Source of the DNA: Clostridium sp. CAG:575
Lineage (GTDB): Bacteria > Bacillota > Clostridia > TANB77 > CAG-508
Length of the DNA stretch: 20,490 nucleotides
Assembly (NCBI GenBank): GCA_000435535.1
Contig: FR884562.1
Coordinates: 1-20,490 of the forward strand
Direction of reading: 5' to 3'
Shown here: one piece after another, positions 1 to 7,064 of the stretch
Layout: the number at the start of each line of letters is the position of its first letter
How positions within the stretch are numbered: position 1 is the first letter of the stretch
Position numbers and translations under genes: made by a program
The notes under the pieces: model-generated
Told to the model about the DNA's origin: nothing
The model's database searches: none
The model's input: the letters and a program-made list of their open reading frames with translations, nothing else

Positions 1-209
1 ATAGTAGATATGAAAATAATTTACCAGTAATTATAACAACAAATTATAATCAAAATTCTCTAGTAAAAAGGTTAAGTATTAATGAAGAAATTGAAACAGC
101 AAAGTCAATCATTTCTCGACTATATGAGATGTGCTATTTAGTAAAGATTGATGATATAGATCATAGAATTCAAAAGAAAAAAGTTAGTAATTGCGGTAAC
201 AATAACTAA
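1..209 (+). CDS. DnaC/IstB-like helicase loader ATPase, 3' fragment
   Basis: The reading frame beginning at base 3 is open from the window edge to TAA at 207-209 and gives the last 68 residues of a protein. The fragment contains RYENNLPVIITTN followed by SIISRLYEMC. This matches the end of the AAA+ core in DnaC/DnaI/IstB-type ATPases, where an arginine-containing helix precedes a strand ending in TTN (sensor 1) and a later SRL carries the sensor 2 arginine. Such proteins load the replicative helicase in phages, plasmids and integrative elements, or assist IS21 transposases. Walker A and B lie outside the window, so the assignment rests on the C-terminal signature alone. A strong terminator follows (288-345). 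Its place at the head of defence cargo fits a mobile element replication module, but that is inference. Confidence 0.6.
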   Translation, partial: SRYENNLPVIITTNYNQNSLVKRLSINEEIETAKSIISRLYEMCYLVKIDDIDHRIQKKKVSNCGNNN

Positions 210-287
210 CTAAAAAGATAACTTTTTTAAATATTTTATATAAAAAATATAATTGATTTTTTCAAAAAAGTAAATAGAAATGAATGA

Positions 288-345
288 AAAAATTAGGACA
301 AGAAAGTATAAATTTTTGTACATATTTGTCCTAATTTTTATAATA
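288..345 (+). terminator. Rho-independent terminator after the helicase loader gene
   Basis: A perfect 14-bp inverted repeat pairs 288-301 (AAAAATTAGGACAA) with 326-339 (TTGTCCTAATTTTT), and the right arm ends in a T run. It lies about 80 bases after the stop codon at 207-209. The 24-base loop is long for a terminator and contains part of a possible promoter (TTGTAC at 316-321). Confidence 0.7.
316..344 (+). promoter_or_regulatory. Possible promoter embedded in the terminator hairpin
   Basis: TTGTAC (316-321) and TATAAT (339-344) are separated by 17 bases. The -10 is perfect and the -35 matches three of six positions. Transcription would start near 351 and give a structured leader of about 190 bases ahead of the gene at 541. 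Confidence 0.4.
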
Positions 346-373
346 AAAATATCCCTCGGAGAGCTAAAAAGGT

Positions 374-513
374 TTTAGGGCATTTTGCCCTAAACAGCAA
401 AAAAGGTGTCAAGACACCAGGCTGGCGAATATTAGGTACTAAAAAATACTACCTAAAATTTGAGCAAAATAAATTTTGCTAATTATTAATGCTTTGTAAA
501 CTAGCATTAATAA
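374..513 (+). other. Run of five consecutive hairpins (structured leader or RNA)
   Basis: Five separate inverted repeats are packed into 140 bases: 374-381/387-394 (TTTAGGGC), 405-410/413-418 (GGTGTC, loop AA), 432-438/450-456 (TTAGGTA), 463-470/473-480 (AGCAAAAT, loop AA) and 483-493/503-513 (TTATTAATGCT). All arms are perfect. Together with the terminator before it, nearly all of 288-513 is base-paired, and no reading frame of note crosses it. It lies just upstream of the ribosome binding site of the gene at 541. It may be a regulatory 5' leader, a small structured RNA, or a single-strand or conjugation origin of the mobile element. I cannot match it to a known RNA family. Confidence 0.6.
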
Positions 514-540
514 ATTTTATATTAAGGAAGTGATGAAAAA

Positions 541-1164
541 ATGAGAAGAGATTCAGAGCAAGTTTTAGATAGTATTTTCTTATCTTATAACAAAATTTTA
601 AAGAGACTACATTCATTAGGAATAACAACTAAACATGGAAAAGAAATAACTCATATGGATTTAAGAAAAGCTGTAGATGTTATGGTAAAAAAACATCCAA
701 CATGTAGATGGAGAAGTGAGAAAATTAGAAGTAGAAAATATTTTATTTTAATAGAGGGATATGAATGGTTAAAGCGAGTATATTTTCAAAAAGAAAAATC
801 ATTAATTGATGCTGATGTAGATTTTTTTGAAACAAGAATTAAATTATATGAAGAATTTCTGAAGGTGGATCACGATGAAAATTGGTGGAATGAAGATATG
901 AATATAAAACAATTATGTAAGTATTTTAATAGAAAAGATATTACTGTTAGAAAAGCAATTAAGAAACTGTGTGACTGTGGATTGAGTGAATATAAATTTT
1001 TAATAAATAATAAAGTGATAATTTCAAAAGGAGGAGTAGAATGGCTTTGTAAAAATGTATTTAAACAAAAGTATTTAGAACTATTAGTAAAATACAAAAT
1101 GGAATTGACAGAGAAGTATATAAAAGACGGTTACATATATGATGAATTTTTTGGAAGAAATTAA
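541..1164 (+). CDS. Hypothetical protein with two related HTH-like halves
   Basis: I do not recognise this 207-residue protein. An AAGGAAG ribosome binding site at 524-530 precedes the ATG by 10 bases. The protein appears to be an internal duplication. Residues about 40-100 and 115-195 each carry a short helical stretch that looks like a helix-turn-helix (in the second, ITVRKAIKKLCDCGL), then a beta-hairpin-like segment, then the signature GYEWLKRVYFQKE in the first half and GVEWLCKNVFKQKY in the second. This layout suggests a small DNA-binding protein with tandem winged-helix units. It is basic and has no signal peptide or membrane segment. It sits between the element's replication end and the restriction-modification gene, behind the hairpin-rich leader, so an element regulator is one guess. 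No function is established. Confidence 0.75.
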   Translation: MRRDSEQVLDSIFLSYNKILKRLHSLGITTKHGKEITHMDLRKAVDVMVKKHPTCRWRSEKIRSRKYFILIEGYEWLKRVYFQKEKSLIDADVDFFETRIKLYEEFLKVDHDENWWNEDMNIKQLCKYFNRKDITVRKAIKKLCDCGLSEYKFLINNKVIISKGGVEWLCKNVFKQKYLELLVKYKMELTEKYIKDGYIYDEFFGRN

Positions 1165-1252
1165 GCACTAAAATGGCGAAAATATGCTTGAGATAAGTAA
1201 TTTATAGGATTGAAAAAAATGTCGAAAAGGGCTATGCAAAAAAAATTTTTTA

Positions 1253-1261
1253 TGATATAAT
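1253..1261 (+). promoter_or_regulatory. Extended -10 promoter of the restriction-modification gene
   Basis: TG at 1253-1254, one base, then perfect TATAAT at 1256-1261 make an extended -10. No good -35 exists 16-18 bases upstream. The predicted start (about 1268) falls within the GGGGGA ribosome binding site (1267-1272), giving an mRNA with almost no leader before ATG 1279. The Fic and mgtA genes have the same TG-N-TATAAT arrangement. Confidence 0.5.
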
Positions 1262-1278
1262 GCCATGGGGGAAATAAA

Positions 1279-4200
1279 ATGAAGATATCTAATGAACAAA
1301 TAAAAAAATTGTTATTAAAATTAAATTATTATCCTAAAGATGGGGTTAAAGACATTTTTGAAAAAAACTATAATGGATATATTATAAATATTAATTTCGA
1401 AGAACAAAAAATAAATTATGGAAATTTGATCAAAATAGGAGATCTAACTACTAGTAATTTTGAAAATTCAGAAAATTTTGTTGTTTTAGAGTGTATAGAT
1501 AGAATATTGGAAAAGGGATATAATCCTGAAGATTTATCTTTAGAACACAAATTTCCACTTGGAAGAAAAGAAAAAGGAAAATTAGATATTCTAATTTTTA
1601 AAGATAATAAAGCATATATAATGATTGAATGTAAAACATGGGGCGAAGAATATAAAAAAGAACAGAAAAGAATGTTAAATTACGGGGGACAACTTTTTTC
1701 TTATTATATTCAAGATAAATCAGCTGAATATTTATGCCTATATACTTCTAAATTAATAAATGAGAAAATAGAATACAAAAATTCAATTGTTAAAGTAGAT
1801 AAGATATGGAATGAACTTAATAATCAAAAAGAAATTTATGATTATTGGAATAAAAATTTTTACGATAATGGTATTTTTGAGGAATGGGTAAATTGTTATG
1901 ATTTTGAGAATAAATCCTTAAGAAGAGGACAGCTAAAAGAACTAAGTCAAGATGATAGTGGAAGAATTTTTAACCAATTTGCAGAAATTTTAAGGCATAA
2001 TGCGGTTTCAGACAAGCCAAATGCATTTAATAAGATATTAAATTTATTTATATGCAAAATAATAGATGAAGATAAAAGAGATGAAGAAGAAGTTGATTTT
2101 CAATGGCGTGAAGATGATACAGATGAAAAATTACAAGGAAGGCTTAATAATTTATATAAACGAGGAATGAAAAAATTTCTTGAAATAGAAGTTACAGATT
2201 ATTCAGAAGAGGATTTAAAAAATAAATTAGCAAATATTCATGAGGAAAACACTAAAAATCAAATTGAAGAGATGTTTCAAAAATTGAGACTACAAAAAAA
2301 TCCAGAATTTGCATTTAAAGAAGTATATAATGAACAGTCTTTTAAAATGAATGGAATTGTAGTTAAAGAAATTGTAGAATTATTGCAACCATATCAATTT
2401 AGATATTCACATAAACAACAATTTCTTGGAGATTTTTTTGAACTATTATTGAATACAAGTATAAAACAGGAAGCTGGTCAGTTTTTTACACCTGTACCCA
2501 TTGCAAAATTTATTATTTCATCAATTCCTATAAAAGAAATAATAGACAAAAAAATTAATAATGATGAAAATAATATTTTACCGATTGCTATTGATTATGC
2601 TTCTGGCAGTGGACATTTCCTAACAGAATATATGGACGAGTTACAAAAAGTTATTTCAAAGTATGATTCAACTAACATTAGAAGAGAAGCAAAAGATAAT
2701 ATTAACCTATGGAAACAAGGAGAGTTTAAGTGGGCTAATGATTGTGTATATGGAATAGAAGCAGATTATAGATTAGTAAAAACAACAAAAGTAAGTTCAT
2801 TTTTAAATGGAGATGGTGATGCTAATATTATAAGGGCAAATGGATTAGATAATTTTGAAAAATCAAAAGATTATAAGGGAATACTTAAAGAATATAGTAA
2901 AGAAAACCACCAAGATAATAAACAATTTGATATTGTAATAGCTAATCCACCTTATTCGGTATCTTCATTCAAAAATACTCTAGAGAATGGAAAAGATAGT
3001 TTTGAACTATATAAATATTTAACAGATGATAGTTCTGAAATAGAATGTTTATTTATAGAAAGAACAAAACAATTATTAAAACCAGGAGGAATTGCTGGAA
3101 TTATATTGCCTATTTCAATTCTGACAAATTCTGGAATATATATTCCAACTAGAGAATTACTATTTAAGTATTTTAGAGTAGCAGCTATTACTGAATTTGG
3201 TTCAAATACATTTATGGCTACAGGAACTAATACAGTGACTTTATTTTTAGAACGAAGGGAAGATATTTTTCACAAAAATATAGAATATGCATTAAATAAT
3301 TTTATTGATAATCCACAAGATTTTACTATTAACGGAATAACAAGTATTGTTAGCAAGTATCTAGAGGATGTTTATGAAAATATTGATATTACAGATTATT
3401 TATCAATATTCAGAAAAATTCCAAATAAAAATATTTTAAAACATAATTTTTATAAAGAATATAAAAATCATGTAATAAATACTATACTAAAATCAAAGAA
3501 AAGTCTAGATAGAATTGATATTGATGAACTTATTGTAAATACAATTATATCTACTGAGAGAGAAAAATTATTTAATTACATTTTGATGTGCAACGATATG
3601 ACTACTATCATAAAAGTAAAATCTAAACAAAAACAAGATGAGAAAGATTTTCTAGGATATGAGTTTAGCAATAGAAGAGGATCAGAAGGAATAAAGATAT
3701 ATAGAGACGAAAAAGGTAATCATGTAACAAGTTTATACGATGATAATTGTGATGATAATAGTTTAAAAGCAAATTATTATGTAAAAAATGCATTATTAAA
3801 TAAGCAAATTGATATTAAAGAAGAAATTAGTAAAAATATAAAAATAGTAAAAACCACTGATTTATTGGATTTTACAAAAGTTATTTTTGATAAAAGCATT
3901 TCTTTAATAAACAAAAAAAAAATAAAATTTAACAGTAACTATTCAAATATGAAACTAGGAAATTTATTAGATACAATAGAAGTTGGAGATAGACCAAGAG
4001 GCGGAGTGTCAAAATATAAAACAGGGATTATATCTATTGGTGGGGAACATATTGGATTAAATCAAAAACTTGATTTAAAAAATAAAAAATATGTACCAAA
4101 GGATTTTTATGACAAAGCAAATACAGGTAAAATTAATGGTGGAGATATACTAATATGTAAGGATGGTGCTTTGTCAGGGAAGATTTGTAAAATACCAAAT

Positions 4201-5088
4201 AAAATTAATGAGGAAATGTTAGCAAATGAACATGTTTATATTATAAGAACTAATCAAAATGTTTCTCAGGACTATTTATTTTATATACTTGGATCAAAGA
4301 AAGGACAAGAAATATTAAAAGCAAACGTAAATGGTGCTGGAATAGGAGGGATAAATCAAGAAAACTTAAAGAATATATTAATTCCTGTACCTCCTACCAA
4401 CATACAAGATAAATTTACTAAAAGAGCTAATGAAATCCAAGAGCAAAAGAAAAATATAGAAGAAAAAATAAAAGATTATTTTAATGAAAAGAATAAATTG
4501 ATAAATTCAACATTTAATACAAAGACATATAATACATTAGATGAAATATGCGAATTAATTACTGACGGAACACATAATACTCCTGAATATACTAAAAATG
4601 GAATTCCTTTTTTATCAGCGACAAATGTAATAAATAAAAAAATAGATTGGGATAATATAAAATATGTATCAAATCAGTTACATGAGAAGCTTTCTAAAAG
4701 AATTTCGCCTAAATTAAATGATATTCTAATAGCTAAAAATGGTACAATAGGATATGCAGCAATAGTTGATAGAGATATTCCATTTGATGTTTACGTTAGT
4801 TTAGCAGTATTAAGAACTAAAAATAATATTTTGCCAGAATATGTTTTAGAAGTGATAAATTCAGAAACGATTAGAAATGAATTTTTAAATAAAGTTATTG
4901 GTATGGGTGTTCCTAATCTTCATCTAAATAAAATTAAGGAAGTTAAGATCCCTGTTGTTAATTATGATGAACAAGAAAAATTTGTAAAAGATATTTCGAT
5001 AATAAATGATAAAATATCAAGATGCGAAAAAGAAATCTTGAAACTTGATGAAGATATGGAAGAAAATATAAAAACAATATGCAATTAA
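1279..5088 (+). CDS. Single-chain restriction-modification enzyme (nuclease-methyltransferase-two TRDs)
   Basis: This 1269-residue protein should both cut DNA and methylate adenine at N6. The N-terminal domain has a PD-(D/E)XK-type core: D103 in KLDILIF, then E117-C-K119 in MIECKTW. A long helical linker leads to the methyltransferase, with GQFFTP at 400-405, motif I DYASGSGH at 439-446 and catalytic NPPY at 556-559. From about residue 890 come two HsdS-like target recognition domains (about 890-1040 and 1083-1235). Each is followed by a helical, coiled-coil-like segment rich in K and E, as in type I specificity subunits. Such an R-M-S1-S2 chain is a type IIG-like enzyme expected to recognise a two-part sequence. 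It has its own extended -10 promoter, and a GIY-YIG nuclease follows after 15 bases. The frame is uninterrupted. The domain assignment is solid; the sequence specificity cannot be read. Confidence 0.93.
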   Translation: MKISNEQIKKLLLKLNYYPKDGVKDIFEKNYNGYIININFEEQKINYGNLIKIGDLTTSNFENSENFVVLECIDRILEKGYNPEDLSLEHKFPLGRKEKGKLDILIFKDNKAYIMIECKTWGEEYKKEQKRMLNYGGQLFSYYIQDKSAEYLCLYTSKLINEKIEYKNSIVKVDKIWNELNNQKEIYDYWNKNFYDNGIFEEWVNCYDFENKSLRRGQLKELSQDDSGRIFNQFAEILRHNAVSDKPNAFNKILNLFICKIIDEDKRDEEEVDFQWREDDTDEKLQGRLNNLYKRGMKKFLEIEVTDYSEEDLKNKLANIHEENTKNQIEEMFQKLRLQKNPEFAFKEVYNEQSFKMNGIVVKEIVELLQPYQFRYSHKQQFLGDFFELLLNTSIKQEAGQFFTPVPIAKFIISSIPIKEIIDKKINNDENNILPIAIDYASGSGHFLTEYMDELQKVISKYDSTNIRREAKDNINLWKQGEFKWANDCVYGIEADYRLVKTTKVSSFLNGDGDANIIRANGLDNFEKSKDYKGILKEYSKENHQDNKQFDIVIANPPYSVSSFKNTLENGKDSFELYKYLTDDSSEIECLFIERTKQLLKPGGIAGIILPISILTNSGIYIPTRELLFKYFRVAAITEFGSNTFMATGTNTVTLFLERREDIFHKNIEYALNNFIDNPQDFTINGITSIVSKYLEDVYENIDITDYLSIFRKIPNKNILKHNFYKEYKNHVINTILKSKKSLDRIDIDELIVNTIISTEREKLFNYILMCNDMTTIIKVKSKQKQDEKDFLGYEFSNRRGSEGIKIYRDEKGNHVTSLYDDNCDDNSLKANYYVKNALLNKQIDIKEEISKNIKIVKTTDLLDFTKVIFDKSISLINKKKIKFNSNYSNMKLGNLLDTIEVGDRPRGGVSKYKTGIISIGGEHIGLNQKLDLKNKKYVPKDFYDKANTGKINGGDILICKDGALSGKICKIPNKINEEMLANEHVYIIRTNQNVSQDYLFYILGSKKGQEILKANVNGAGIGGINQENLKNILIPVPPTNIQDKFTKRANEIQEQKKNIEEKIKDYFNEKNKLINSTFNTKTYNTLDEICELITDGTHNTPEYTKNGIPFLSATNVINKKIDWDNIKYVSNQLHEKLSKRISPKLNDILIAKNGTIGYAAIVDRDIPFDVYVSLAVLRTKNNILPEYVLEVINSETIRNEFLNKVIGMGVPNLHLNKIKEVKIPVVNYDEQEKFVKDISIINDKISRCEKEILKLDEDMEENIKTICN

Positions 5089-5103
5089 AAGCGAGGAAAA
5101 TAT

Positions 5104-5937
5104 ATGGAAACAAGTGTAATTACAATGATATTAAGAAATGGAATGCCAACTGGAATAGTACAGTGCAATTTAGATGAATGGATAGGAGTAAGTTATAAGA
5201 TTCCTAGAAATAGGTTAAACGAATCAAAAGAGCTTAAAAATATAGAAAACACAGGGGTATATATTTTATTTGGTGTTGATGAAGAAACAGGAGAAAATAG
5301 AGCATATATAGGTGAGGCAGAAAACATATATAAAAGACTATTACAACATAATAAAACAAAAGATTTTTGGAATGATTGTTTAGTATTTGTTAGTCAAAAT
5401 AATTCTTTAAATAAAGCACATATAAAATTTATTGAAAATATGCTATATACAAAAGCAAAAGAAGTTGAAAGATTTATTATTGATAATGATACAGAACCAA
5501 CAAAATCTTCTTTAGATGGTGCAGATGAAATAAGAGCAGTGAAATTTTATGAAAAAATAGTATTGTTAACTTCAGTATATGGATATCGTATTTTTGATAA
5601 GATTCTAACGCAACAAGAAGTTAAAGAAGAAGAAATTTATTATATTAATTCTATTGGATTAAAAGCGTCTGGTGCTCAATCAGAAGAGGGATTTATAGTT
5701 TTTAAAGGTTCACAAAGTAGTGAAGAGTTTAAAAAAGCTAGTAGTCAGTCTTTAAGAAATAAATGGAATGAATTAAGAAATCAAAAAATAGTAGACCAAG
5801 GGGTATTTCTAAAAGATATAATATTTTCTTCACCATCTACTGCAGCAGCTATGGTATTAGGCAGAAATTCAAATGGATTAACACAATGGAAAAATAGAGA
5901 TGGAAAAACTTTAAAAGAAAATATGAATAAAGAATAA
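5104..5937 (+). CDS. GIY-YIG nuclease with C-terminal DUF4357-like domain
   Basis: This 277-residue protein has the GIY-YIG fold at its N-terminus: GVYILF at residues 51-56, RAYIGEAENIYKRL at 66-79 with the expected tyrosine, glycine and arginine, and the metal-binding glutamate in KFIENMLY (E111). The C-terminus (about 185-275) resembles DUF4357: a GFIVFKGS strand, a RNKWNELR helix, and a segment with SPSTAAAMVLGRNSNG that ends in a WKNRDGKTL tail. Proteins of this build commonly sit beside type I-like restriction-modification genes. Here it starts 15 bases after the R-M stop, so the two are probably co-transcribed. Its own ribosome binding site (GCGAGGAAA, about 5091-5099) precedes the ATG. 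Its role beside the R-M enzyme is not established; it could be an accessory restriction nuclease. Confidence 0.88.
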   Translation: METSVITMILRNGMPTGIVQCNLDEWIGVSYKIPRNRLNESKELKNIENTGVYILFGVDEETGENRAYIGEAENIYKRLLQHNKTKDFWNDCLVFVSQNNSLNKAHIKFIENMLYTKAKEVERFIIDNDTEPTKSSLDGADEIRAVKFYEKIVLLTSVYGYRIFDKILTQQEVKEEEIYYINSIGLKASGAQSEEGFIVFKGSQSSEEFKKASSQSLRNKWNELRNQKIVDQGVFLKDIIFSSPSTAAAMVLGRNSNGLTQWKNRDGKTLKENMNKE

Positions 5938-5946
5938 TAAAACAAA

Positions 5947-6005
5947 TTCCTTTTTGGAAATAATTACACAAAACATAAATAAAAACTTTCTTTTTCGGAA
6001 ATAAT
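5947..6005 (+). repeat. Twin 18-bp repeats, candidate operators of the HTH-Fic gene
   Basis: TTCCTTTTTGGAAATAAT (5947-5964) and TTCTTTTTCGGAAATAAT (5988-6005) agree at 16 of 18 positions and start 41 bases apart. Copy 1 has a small dyad (TTCC/GGAA), and copy 2 lies where the -35 of the Fic promoter should be. Autorepression by the XRE domain of the downstream protein would explain them, but that is inference. Confidence 0.5.
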
Positions 6006-6006
6006 A

Positions 6007-6015
6007 TGATATAAT
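6007..6015 (+). promoter_or_regulatory. Extended -10 promoter of the HTH-Fic gene
   Basis: TG at 6007-6008, one base, then TATAAT at 6010-6015. A second TATAAT is at 6021-6026. The -35 region is poor and is occupied by the second 18-bp repeat. AGGAG lies ahead of ATG 6047. Confidence 0.55.
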
Positions 6016-6046
6016 ATTATTATAATCAAAAAGGAGAGTTTTTATT

Positions 6047-6982
6047 ATGTTAGGAGAAAAGATAAAATTATATAGAGAAAATAAAAAAATGACTCAAAAT
6101 GAAGTTGCAGAAACATTAGGAGTAAAAGCAGCAACTATTTCCAAATATGAAGCTGGAACTTTAGAACCTAATATTGAATCATTAAAAAAATTAGCTGAAT
6201 TGTTTGAGATATCAGTTGATGAATTAATTAAAGAAGATGATTTTGATATATCTAGAATAAATATTTTAGAAGTGTTAAGAGAACAACAAAATATGAAATT
6301 AAAAGGTAATTTATATCATAATACTCAAATTACTTTTGCATATAATACTAATCATATTGAGGGAAGTAAACTTACAGAAGATCAGACTAGATATATTTAT
6401 GAGACTAATACATTATTAACAGAAAAAGACTCAATAACAGATTTAGATGATCTTTTAGAAACATCTAATCATTTTAAATTGGTTGATTATATGTTAGACA
6501 TAGCAGAAAAAAAACTAACAGAAAAAATGATAAAAGAATTTCATAAGATATTAAAAGAAGGAACATCAGATAGTAGAAAAGATTGGTTTGCCGTTGGTGA
6601 TTATAAGAAATTACCAAATGAAGTAGGGGGACTAAAAACTACAGACCCTAAATATGTTGAGAGAGATATGAAAAAATTATTAGAATGGTATGAGTCTTTG
6701 AAAAAAGTTACAATATATGAAATAATAGAATTTCATGCCAAATTTGAAAAGATACATCCATTTCAAGATGGAAATGGGAGAATCGGTAGAATAATTGCAT
6801 TTAAAGAATGTTTAAAAAATAATATAGTACCGTTTATTATTCTAGATAAAGAAAAACTATTTTATTATAGAGGATTAAATCAATATCAAACTAATAAAGA
6901 AAAAGGATATTTAATAGATACTTGTTTAAATGCACAAGATCAATACACAGAGATGATTAAATATTATATTGGAAATAAATAA
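6047..6982 (+). CDS. XRE-family HTH and Fic domain protein
   Basis: This 311-residue protein joins a DNA-binding domain to a Fic (AMP-transferring) domain. Residues 1-65 are a Cro/C1-type HTH, with MTQNEVAETLGVKAATISKYE as its core. The Fic active site is HPFQDGNGRIGR at 237-248, a full match to HPFx(D/E)GNGRxxR with the catalytic histidine H237. TNHIEG at 101-106 fits the (S/T)xxxE(G/N) inhibitory motif, so a self-inhibiting N-terminal helix is likely. Fic enzymes transfer AMP from ATP to a protein hydroxyl or reverse that reaction; the target here is unknown. The gene has its own promoter with twin repeats upstream and its own terminator (6990-7037), so it is a self-contained unit inside the defence cargo. 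The HTH suggests that it controls its own transcription. It could be a toxin-like module or a regulator of the neighbouring genes. Confidence 0.92.
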   Translation: MLGEKIKLYRENKKMTQNEVAETLGVKAATISKYEAGTLEPNIESLKKLAELFEISVDELIKEDDFDISRINILEVLREQQNMKLKGNLYHNTQITFAYNTNHIEGSKLTEDQTRYIYETNTLLTEKDSITDLDDLLETSNHFKLVDYMLDIAEKKLTEKMIKEFHKILKEGTSDSRKDWFAVGDYKKLPNEVGGLKTTDPKYVERDMKKLLEWYESLKKVTIYEIIEFHAKFEKIHPFQDGNGRIGRIIAFKECLKNNIVPFIILDKEKLFYYRGLNQYQTNKEKGYLIDTCLNAQDQYTEMIKYYIGNK

Positions 6983-6989
6983 ACTAAAG

Positions 6990-7037
6990 AAAAGCAAAAT
7001 AATAGTAATTATATATTACAGAATTATTTTGCTTTTT
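6990..7037 (+). terminator. Terminator between HTH-Fic and the helicase gene
   Basis: A 14-bp perfect stem pairs 6990-7003 (AAAAGCAAAATAAT) with 7023-7036, followed by more T. The loop holds a second small stem, GTAAT (7005-7009) with ATTAC (7015-7019). The helicase ribosome binding site follows within 15 bases, so the structure could also act as a leaky attenuator for the helicase. Confidence 0.75.
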
Positions 7038-7064
7038 ACATTATATGAGAAGGGATTAATTAAT

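Noticed and set aside
374..513. CRISPR array
   Set aside because: The hairpin sequences differ from each other and there is no regular repeat-spacer pattern.
6969..7064. Helicase start at 6969
   Set aside because: The extra 32 codons run through the Fic terminator and lack a ribosome binding site; 7065 has AGAAGGG upstream.
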